Positions 1-5,346 of a DNA stretch of 8,091 bases are shown here, piece after piece. The translations under genes were made by a program, and so were the position numbers. The notes beneath the pieces were generated by a model. It made no database searches. It was given only the letters and a program-made list of their open reading frames with translations, and was not told where the DNA came from. Origin of the DNA: JALRAP01 sp046302815 (GTDB taxonomy: Bacteria > Bacteroidota > Bacteroidia > AKYH767-A > OLB10); the NCBI GenBank assembly GCA_046302815.1, contig JBKCHO010000117.1:1-8091 (forward strand), read 5' to 3'. Within the stretch, counting starts at the first letter, position 1, and every line of letters begins with the position of its first letter.

Positions 1-471
1 GTCTTCGATTTGCTTAACTCTAAGAAGCTTCATCAATATGAGGTCGGTGATGGAGCTTACACGCATCTTACGCCAAGCTTCGCCGTAATCATGGTTCTTG
101 TCCTCCATCAGTGACTTAGCCGCAGAAACATGTTTATCGAAAAGTACGGCAGACTCCTCCGAACTGATATCTGGACGGTTGGTAACACCAAGTTCGAGTT
201 GAATTAACGCGATTACAGCATAGTTGAGGATACCTTTGAATTCATCTACAATACTTTCATCCACTCTCTGGGAGCCTTTCTCTTCGATGCTTCTGATCCG
301 CTGGGCCTTGATGAACATTTGATCGGTGATGGAACTAAGCCTGAGAATCCTCCATGCACTACCATAGTCTTTCATCTTGGCACTAAATATATATTTGCAT
401 CCGGCTACGGCCTTGTCGAATTGGGCTGATGTTAAACCCTGCTTTTTATCCATTATTAGCTGTGTTTCCAT
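1..471 (-). CDS. DUF1599 (Nmad1) domain protein, C-terminus beyond window edge
   Basis: The reading frame stays open from an ATG at 471 to the window edge, giving 157 residues without a stop. Two copies of a motif of the form DYGxAWRxxRxSSITD lie at residues 35-50 and 128-143, exactly 93 residues apart, so the protein is an internal duplication. This motif is the hallmark of DUF1599, also called nucleotide modification associated domain 1. I recall full-length members at about 180 residues, so roughly 25 residues would be missing at the C-terminus. There is no signal peptide or membrane segment, so it should be cytoplasmic. Its biochemical role is unknown; the family name reflects a predicted link to nucleotide modification. 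A second in-frame ATG at 453 (M7) is an alternative start; neither has a convincing ribosome binding site. The gene is divergent from folP, an arrangement I know from other Bacteroidota. Confidence 0.88.
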   Translation of the reverse strand, partial: METQLIMDKKQGLTSAQFDKAVAGCKYIFSAKMKDYGSAWRILRLSSITDQMFIKAQRIRSIEEKGSQRVDESIVDEFKGILNYAVIALIQLELGVTNRPDISSEESAVLFDKHVSAAKSLMEDKNHDYGEAWRKMRVSSITDLILMKLLRVKQIED

Positions 472-531
472 TTGTTACGGTTTTGGCAGGAATTCAGGCC
501 TGAAAATTAGGTTAAAGAAAATGTATTTTAA
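472..531. promoter_or_regulatory. Divergent promoter region between the DUF1599 gene and folP
   Basis: This 60-bp gap must hold the start signals of both divergent genes. For folP, TTTG at 482-485 and TAGGTTAA at 508-515 (six of eight positions of the span TAnnTTTG, counting the free ones) are separated by 22 bp, within the range known for Bacteroidota promoters. On the minus strand TAATTTTC is a one-mismatch match to TAnnTTTG. A perfect 12-bp palindrome, TTCAGGCCTGAA, occupies 493-504 and could be an operator. All of this is pattern matching by eye, without experimental support. Confidence 0.35.
493..504. repeat. 12-bp perfect palindrome in the divergent promoter
   Basis: TTCAGGCCTGAA reads identically on both strands and sits between the putative -33 and -7 elements of folP. 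With imperfect flanks it extends to roughly AATTCAGG/CCTGAAAATT. Its position fits a dimeric regulator site acting on both genes, but a chance palindrome cannot be excluded. Confidence 0.4.
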
Positions 532-1401
532 ATGAACATGAAAGAGTCTGTCGATTCCGTTTTCAACACCCACCATGTAATAAACTGCAAAGGGCAATTA
601 CTAGACTTAAGCTACCCACGGGTTATGGGCATTTTGAATGTGACTCCCGATTCGTTTTTCGATGGTGGCAAATTTACCGATTCAAAGGCCATTCTTAAAA
701 GGACTGGCTCGATGATTAAGGAGGGAGCTGATATCATTGATGTAGGAGGGCAAACATCCAAGCCTGGTGCCAAAACAATAGGTATCAAAACGGAGTTACG
801 GCGGGTACTTCCAGCAATAAAAGCTATTAAAGATAAGTTTCCAAATCAACTCATTTCAATCGACACCTATCATGCTGAGGTAGCCTATTGGGCTGTTGAG
901 GCAGGAGCCTCCATGGTTAATGACATTTCGGGGGGAAATATGGACAAAACTATGTTAAGGACTGTTGGTAAGCTTAATGTCCCCTATGTTTTGATGCACA
1001 TGCAAGGAACACCAAGCACCATGCAACAAAGTCCAAAATACAAGAACTTAATGCTCGAAATATTGAACTATTTGCAAAAACGATTGATTTTGGCCAAGAA
1101 ATCAGGCATCAAGGATATCATCGTTGATCCGGGTTTCGGCTTTGGGAAAACATTGGATCACAATTATGAGTTGCTTCGTGAGCTTGATTCCGTTAAGACC
1201 CTTGGTTGTCCGATATTGGTTGGGCTATCGAGAAAATCAATGATTTACAAACATCTGAATATCAGTTCAAAAGATGCCCTAAATGGAACAACAGCATTAA
1301 ACATGGTTGCCTTAAAAAACGGAGCCAAAATTCTAAGGGTACATGATGTTAGGGAGGCGCGTGAAACCGTTTGCTTGTTCAATAAAATATACCTCCAGTA
1401 A
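532..1401 (+). CDS. folP: Dihydropteroate synthase
   Basis: FolP condenses 6-hydroxymethyl-7,8-dihydropterin diphosphate with p-aminobenzoate to give dihydropteroate in cytoplasmic folate synthesis; it is the sulfonamide target. The TIM-barrel signatures are all present in order: MGILNVTPDSFFDGG at residues 32-46 (loop 1), GADIIDVGGQTSKPGA at 65-80 (loop 2), SIDTYHAEVA at 109-118, VNDISGG at 129-135, MHMQGTP at 155-161, DPGFGFGKTLDHN at 199-211 (pterin-binding Asp and Lys/Asn region), GLSRKS at 231-236 and the C-terminal RVHDVREA at 269-276. The usual loop-2 form GGxSTRPGA is here GGQTSKPGA, a conservative variant. At 289 residues it is of normal length and looks intact. Starts at M1 or M3 are both possible; conserved homology begins only near residue 16. 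It is divergent from the DUF1599 gene and probably has its own promoter. Confidence 0.97.
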   Translation: MNMKESVDSVFNTHHVINCKGQLLDLSYPRVMGILNVTPDSFFDGGKFTDSKAILKRTGSMIKEGADIIDVGGQTSKPGAKTIGIKTELRRVLPAIKAIKDKFPNQLISIDTYHAEVAYWAVEAGASMVNDISGGNMDKTMLRTVGKLNVPYVLMHMQGTPSTMQQSPKYKNLMLEILNYLQKRLILAKKSGIKDIIVDPGFGFGKTLDHNYELLRELDSVKTLGCPILVGLSRKSMIYKHLNISSKDALNGTTALNMVALKNGAKILRVHDVREARETVCLFNKIYLQ

Positions 1402-1512
1402 ACTTCCTGAGCCAAATTGGCTTAGAACTTGGTCAACAGGCTTTGATTCAAACTTTCGTGTGTTGAATTTTGTTAAGTCAATTATCACCAAATTTGTAAA
1501 AAATCAAATAAT
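1402..1512 (+). promoter_or_regulatory. Intergenic region with candidate promoter for the exported CXXCH protein
   Basis: TTTG at 1469-1472 followed after 16 bp by CAAATTTG at 1489-1496 (one mismatch to TAnnTTTG) resembles a Bacteroidota promoter, although the spacing is slightly short. It would start transcription shortly before the ATG at 1513. Just after folP, AGCCAAATTGGCT at 1410-1422 is a near-palindrome, but its tiny loop and the lack of a following T-run make it a poor terminator. The two plus-strand genes are therefore probably separate units, though read-through cannot be excluded. Confidence 0.3.
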
Positions 1513-2367
1513 ATGATATTGACAAATACGCGGATTGCCACTTTGGTTATCGGTTTTATTGGAGTTTCATTCTTGGTTTCGTTTGTGAGGAGCGATGATG
1601 GAATTGCTGGTAAAACGGGAAGTCCAGGAGAACAGACTTGCACTGGATGTCATACTGGCAACCCATTGAATGCTTCTGGAGGATCAGTAGTTATCAGTGC
1701 ACCAGCCTTAGCCAATGGCCAGTACTTTCCAGGTGCCACTTATCCCATCAGTGTTACCGTATCGAGAAATGGGGCGGCAATTTTTGGATTTGGCTTTGAA
1801 GCGCTGAGGTCTACTGGTGCCAATGCTGGAACACTTTCCATAACCAACCCATCACAAACACAACTTAAATCAGTTACCATAGCAGGCAACTCTCGTACCA
1901 ATGTGGTTCATCAATTGAACGCTGGTGCGACTTCTGCAGGAACAAAAACCTTCAGTTTCAATTGGACTGCACCTGCATCTGGCACTGGTACTGTAACATT
2001 TTATGCAGCTGGAAATGCAACCAATGGCGGCGGCACCACAGCAGGGGATTTTGTTTATACTACATCCCTCACCCTTACTGAATCGGCCACTGGAATCAAT
2101 GAAAACAATGATGTAATATCGTCCATTACCGTTTATCCTAATCCTGTTTCGGAAATGGTCAATATTGGTCTCGAGCTATCCAAGAACACAGATGTGAAAA
2201 TCCGCATCTACTCTGTTGATGGAAAACTAGTAGATGAACCAATCACCGAAAAGCTTACTTCTGGAACGCACCGTCTCGAATTTTCGGCACCAACGGTCAA
2301 AGGCGTTTATTGGATGGAGCTGGAACACTCATCCGGTAAATCCACAGAAAAGATAATTGTCCTTTAA
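1513..2367 (+). CDS. Exported protein with CXXCH motif, Reeler-like domain and T9SS sorting domain
   Basis: Residues 1 to about 27 form a signal peptide: a short polar start with Arg7, then a hydrophobic stretch from about 8 to 25. A CTGCH motif (CXXCH, residues 43-47) lies in a PGE-x-TCTGCHTGN context, followed by a Ser/Thr/Gly-rich, probably all-beta domain at about 55-190. This layout matches Bacteroidota proteins I recall being annotated as choice-of-anchor V or Reeler-like. From about 202 to 284 there is a type A T9SS sorting domain with VYPNP at 207-211, a central GKLV motif and a terminal KIIVL. The protein should cross the inner membrane by Sec and the outer membrane by T9SS, ending at the surface or secreted. 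The single CXXCH could bind heme c, but no distal axial Met or His can be assigned, so an electron-transfer role is unproven. Function is unknown. The frame is complete. Confidence 0.85.
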   Translation: MILTNTRIATLVIGFIGVSFLVSFVRSDDGIAGKTGSPGEQTCTGCHTGNPLNASGGSVVISAPALANGQYFPGATYPISVTVSRNGAAIFGFGFEALRSTGANAGTLSITNPSQTQLKSVTIAGNSRTNVVHQLNAGATSAGTKTFSFNWTAPASGTGTVTFYAAGNATNGGGTTAGDFVYTTSLTLTESATGINENNDVISSITVYPNPVSEMVNIGLELSKNTDVKIRIYSVDGKLVDEPITEKLTSGTHRLEFSAPTVKGVYWMELEHSSGKSTEKIIVL

Positions 2368-2370
2368 GAA

Positions 2371-2387
2371 ATCCTGAAAGTTCGGGT
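2371..2387. terminator. Possible weak bidirectional terminator between convergent genes
   Basis: CCTGA and TCGGG flank a four-base loop at about 2373-2386, giving a 5-bp stem with one G-U pair. It lies in the 20-bp gap between two convergent stop codons, where a shared terminator is expected. No real T-run follows on the plus strand and only a short ATTTCTT on the minus strand, so the call is weak. Confidence 0.25.
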
Positions 2388-3290
2388 TCAAATATCTACC
2401 CGCCTGAAGTGTTCAGGATCGATGATGCCAATGGATGATGATTTGGCTCGAGGTTTGGTAAAAAAGTTGATGACGCGAGTCCCAAAAACTTTAATTCCAT
2501 AAGGGACATATTTTCTGATCATCATTCGCAATATCCCGCCTGCAGCAGCCGCATCATTGTTCTCAAGTGCCTCATGCCTTTCCCAAGTAGCAGTATAATC
2601 GCTCTGCTGGGGAGTGATTGCGAAAACATCCTTTTGTGCGATTTTCTCTGCGATATACCGCATAGTGATAGGTTTATTGTTAACCAACATCACCCTAGAC
2701 TTCACATTTTTGGGATCTGGAACCTCAAACCATTCCTGATCTTTGCTGTTTTCAGCATCTGCGGAAAGCAACAATTGCCGTACCCTAAAACCATTTTCCT
2801 CAGAAAATACCCGATAAATCAACTCAGGGCTAAATTGATAGAAACCGTGACCCATTTGATTGTTTGCAGGAGTAACTCCCAAGAAGAAACCACCTACTTT
2901 TATTGCGTCCATACAGGTTTTTATGGCTACGGGGAAATTGAAGATGTGTTCAATAGTTCCACCGTCGAGTATACAGGTGAATCGCTGGTTCAAACCTGAG
3001 GGATTCGGCTTGTTCAAATCAGCTATAATAGTTGCTCCTTCATAATCGGAGTAGTCAATGCTATCAATAGAATTAGCGCCTAAGGTTTCAAAAAGAGGTT
3101 CCGAATAATCGTCCTTAAAATGAAGCTGGTTCGATTTCTTCATATCGAATCCGAACTTAGAAATACAAGCATCAATATCAGAATGCGCAGCATAGAGCAC
3201 CTGACGACCAAGCATAGCCGTGTTGGTAAAATCTACGCCTGATTTCTTTGCGTGAAACAGGAAAACGGTGTCGTGTTTGGTAATCCCCAT
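2388..3290 (-). CDS. Putative SAM-dependent methyltransferase-like protein of a polysaccharide locus
   Basis: The 300-residue protein has a core that fits the second half of a class I methyltransferase fold. SIDSIDYSDYEGA (76-86) would be strand 2 with an acidic ribose-binding Asp, ATIIADLNKP (86-95) strand 3, and FTCILDGGTIEHIFN (104-118) strand 4, the equivalent of the D-x-x-x-EH motif of many glycan methyltransferases. MDAIKVGGFFLGVTPANN (127-144) resembles the post-strand-4 KxGG segment, and GHGFYQFSPELIYRVF (147-162) is a distinctive block I associate with capsule-locus members. The glycine-rich SAM motif I is not recognisable, so activity is uncertain. The C-terminus (about 250-300) is basic with no clear domain. 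There is no signal peptide or membrane span. An in-frame TAA two codons upstream fixes the start at this ATG or later. It lies 63 bp downstream of the dehydratase gene and is the last gene of the block. A role in methylating a sugar is inference. Confidence 0.7.
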   Translation of the reverse strand: MGITKHDTVFLFHAKKSGVDFTNTAMLGRQVLYAAHSDIDACISKFGFDMKKSNQLHFKDDYSEPLFETLGANSIDSIDYSDYEGATIIADLNKPNPSGLNQRFTCILDGGTIEHIFNFPVAIKTCMDAIKVGGFFLGVTPANNQMGHGFYQFSPELIYRVFSEENGFRVRQLLLSADAENSKDQEWFEVPDPKNVKSRVMLVNNKPITMRYIAEKIAQKDVFAITPQQSDYTATWERHEALENNDAAAAGGILRMMIRKYVPYGIKVFGTRVINFFTKPRAKSSSIGIIDPEHFRRVDI

Positions 3291-3292
3291 CT

Positions 3293-3315
3293 TTTAGTCC
3301 GATTGAGGGACTAAA
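3293..3315 (-). promoter_or_regulatory. 8-bp inverted repeat directly before the methyltransferase start
   Basis: TTTAGTCC at 3293-3300 and GGACTAAA at 3308-3315 are perfect inverted repeats around a 7-base loop. In the minus-strand mRNA this hairpin ends two bases before the ATG at 3290, where a ribosome would bind. No T-run follows on either strand, so it is not a standard intrinsic terminator. It may reduce or regulate translation of the last gene, or be an operator. A TAnnTTTG-like TAGATTTC lies just upstream (3337-3330), but no -33 element stands at good spacing. Confidence 0.45.
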
Positions 3316-3353
3316 GTAGAAATAAATGGGAAATCTATAAAAAAGTGGAGCAA

Positions 3354-5210
3354 CTAAGCTTCAACTTGAGAGGGAGCGTATTCTGGAACAAGTAACTTCA
3401 AATTCCCAACAATACACTCCCTATCCGATGTCGTAAGACAGTCTTGTAATCCTGTAATACCACCCTTTATCAAATCCAAATCCAGTCCATTTACTTTGGC
3501 TATGAAAATCTTAGGATGATGTGTTTGAACGGTATTCTCGGAATCGGCTAAAATTTCTTCATAAAGCTTTTCACCCGGCCTCAAGCCTGTAAATACGATT
3601 GGAATATCCCGATTGGGCTCTAATCCGCTCAACATGATCATACGACTCGCAAGATCCACAATCCGAATAGGCTTACCCATATCAAATACATAGATCTCTC
3701 CACCTCTTCCCATAGATGCGGCCTCCAAAACCAGTTGACAAGCTTCGGATATAGTCATAAAGTACCGGGTGATGTCAGGATGTGTGATGGTAATGGGCCT
3801 GCGTTGTTTAATCAACTGTTGGAACCTTGGAATGACGGAGCCATTTGAGCCCATCACATTTCCAAAACGAGTAGTAACAAAGGTTGTATCCGAATAGCTG
3901 TTAAGTGACTGCACATACATTTCAGCAAGCCTCTTGGAGGCTCCCATGATGCTAGTCGGGTTTACAGCCTTGTCGGTTGAGATAAATACAAATCTGGACA
4001 CCCGATATTCGTGGGAAAGATCGGCGAGCAATCGGGTTCCCAACACATTGGTCCAGACCGCCTCGGCAGCATTAAGTTCTACCATTGGAACATGCTTGTA
4101 AGCTGCAGCGTGAAAAACGACTTCCGGAGCATATTCCTCGAAAACATAACGCATCCGCTTTTCATTCCGAATATTGGCTAGGACAAATTCGCATTGGCTG
4201 TGAACACCCTTGTCATGGAACTCCAATTGCAAATCATGGAGTGCGGTTTCGGCGGCATCCAACAACACAAGTCTAGAAGGACCGAATTCTGAAACCTGTC
4301 GAGCGATTTCAGAACCAATGGATCCTGCGGCGCCGGTGATAAGAACAGTTTTGCCACGGATGAAGTTGCTGATTTTCCAGAAATCCAATTTAATTGGATC
4401 TCTTTCCAGTAATTCCTCAATATCGAGTGTTCTGATTTGCGATGCGCTGATGTTTCCGTTAATCCATTGCGATGCATTTGGAATTCGAAGCACCAATTTC
4501 TTTGAGGCCAAGGCGAGATCAACAACTTGCTGAAGTCTTTCTTTTGAGATTTCCTTGTCGGATATGAAAACACATTTCACATCGTTTTTGGTCAACAAGT
4601 ATTGTAGGTCGGATAGCCCATTGTAAACGCGGGTGCCGGCAATCGATTTGCCATATATACCTCGCTCATCGTCGATAAAACCTACTACCCTATAACCAAG
4701 GGATGGGTCATAATTAAGTGCCCTAGTGGCAACTATAGAGGATTCCGTTACTCCAAAGACCAGAGCACCTTTACCAGGTTTCATTGCCAACTTTGCACGA
4801 TACCCCCATATGTATTTCACAACAACCCTAGTTGAGGTTAGAGCTACAATATTCAAGCAAAGATCCATGATCAACACACTAAAAGGTACCAATAGGATAC
4901 CACCGGATTGATAAAAAATCACATTTGTTAGGCCAAATATGGATGAACCTGCAAAGGCAACCATACTCATTTTTACTATATCTGCAACAGCGGTGTGTCT
5001 CACAGAACCCATATAGGATTTGAAAAGCACCATGCAGCAAATCCTGATGAATATCAACAGCTCCAGGTTCAATACAATTTGATCGGTGATGCCCTCAGGT
5101 AAAACGAAGTTAAACCGGAGTAAATACGCCAACAATAAAGACCCTGCTGCGATGAGAATATCACCGAACAGGATGATGATGCGAGGCGTATTAAGTGATT
5201 TGGTAAACAC
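3354..5210 (-). CDS. Membrane-anchored nucleotide-sugar 4,6-dehydratase, CapD/WbpM/FlaA1 family
   Basis: Members convert UDP-HexNAc (usually UDP-GlcNAc) to the 4-keto-6-deoxy sugar, the precursor of QuiNAc, FucNAc, bacillosamine and related residues. The N-terminus (about 10-135) holds four or five hydrophobic segments. A CoA-binding-like Rossmann domain follows at about 146-260 (GALVFGVTESS, VVGFIDDE). The extended-SDR catalytic domain starts near 286: GxxGxxG in ITGAAGSIGSEI (291-302), HAAAYKHVPMVE (367-378), STDKAVNPTSIMGASKR (411-427) and GLRPGEKLYEE (542-552). The catalytic Tyr of classic SDRs is Met422 (MxxxK with Lys426), as in WbpM-type enzymes. At 618 residues it has the full length of the large membrane-bound subgroup. 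The start is GTG; an in-frame TGA three codons upstream and no ATG until residue 60 support it. It has its own promoter candidate and is probably co-transcribed with the downstream methyltransferase-like gene. Confidence 0.93.
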   Translation of the reverse strand: MFTKSLNTPRIIILFGDILIAAGSLLLAYLLRFNFVLPEGITDQIVLNLELLIFIRICCMVLFKSYMGSVRHTAVADIVKMSMVAFAGSSIFGLTNVIFYQSGGILLVPFSVLIMDLCLNIVALTSTRVVVKYIWGYRAKLAMKPGKGALVFGVTESSIVATRALNYDPSLGYRVVGFIDDERGIYGKSIAGTRVYNGLSDLQYLLTKNDVKCVFISDKEISKERLQQVVDLALASKKLVLRIPNASQWINGNISASQIRTLDIEELLERDPIKLDFWKISNFIRGKTVLITGAAGSIGSEIARQVSEFGPSRLVLLDAAETALHDLQLEFHDKGVHSQCEFVLANIRNEKRMRYVFEEYAPEVVFHAAAYKHVPMVELNAAEAVWTNVLGTRLLADLSHEYRVSRFVFISTDKAVNPTSIMGASKRLAEMYVQSLNSYSDTTFVTTRFGNVMGSNGSVIPRFQQLIKQRRPITITHPDITRYFMTISEACQLVLEAASMGRGGEIYVFDMGKPIRIVDLASRMIMLSGLEPNRDIPIVFTGLRPGEKLYEEILADSENTVQTHHPKIFIAKVNGLDLDLIKGGITGLQDCLTTSDRECIVGNLKLLVPEYAPSQVEA

Positions 5211-5268
5211 GGTTATTCAGGTATTCTGGTGCGAAACTAATTACGCATCCATTGTTTCAGGGTTACAC

Positions 5269-5299
5269 CTAATATAAGTTTTGAAGACCCGTTTGTCAA
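5269..5299 (-). promoter_or_regulatory. Candidate promoter of the dehydratase gene
   Basis: On the minus strand TTGACA (5299-5294) is followed after exactly 17 bp by TATATT (5276-5271), a near-consensus sigma-70 arrangement. The same -10 read as TATATTAG also matches TAnnTTTG at all but one position, and TTG serves as the -33 core of the Bacteroidota type. Transcription would begin near 5264, leaving a leader of about 54 bases before the GTG. This suggests the dehydratase can be transcribed independently of the genes to its right. Confidence 0.5.
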
Positions 5300-5302
5300 T
5301 TA

Positions 5303-5326
5303 AATACATTGAAAAACAATACATTG
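5303..5326. repeat. 9-bp direct repeat AATACATTG, 15-bp period
   Basis: Two exact copies of AATACATTG start at 5303 and 5318, about one and a half helical turns apart. They lie immediately upstream of the -35 element of the promoter candidate as seen from the dehydratase gene, a usual place for an activator site. The region is AT-rich, so chance is possible. Confidence 0.35.
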
Positions 5327-5346
5327 TAGATATAATTGTACAAACA

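Larger units (their letters stand above)
5211..5346 (-). promoter_or_regulatory. AT-rich intergenic region upstream of the dehydratase gene
   Basis: This 136-bp gap separates the amidotransferase stop from the dehydratase start. It holds a strong promoter candidate (5271-5299), a 9-bp direct repeat AATACATTG at 5303-5311 and 5318-5326, and an 8-bp palindrome TTGTACAA at 5336-5343. ATTG-AAAAA-CAAT (5308-5320) can fold into a small hairpin. No coding frame is evident. Confidence 0.5.

Noticed and set aside
1410..1422. AGCCAAATTGGCT as a terminator of folP
   Set aside because: A real loop leaves only about 4-5 paired bases and no T-run follows.
1639..1653. CXXCH motif as proof of a classical cytochrome c
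   Set aside because: Only one motif is present, no axial Met region is evident, and the following domain looks beta-rich rather than the helical cytochrome c fold.
2574..2999. 141-codon open frame on the plus strand
   Set aside because: It lies wholly antisense to the methyltransferase-like gene, shows no recognisable domain and has a Cys/His-rich, shadow-like composition.
4178..4573. 131-codon open frame on the minus strand, and a 107-codon frame on the plus strand at 4210-4533
   Set aside because: Both overlap the catalytic region of the dehydratase gene, whose family motifs are continuous in the true frame.
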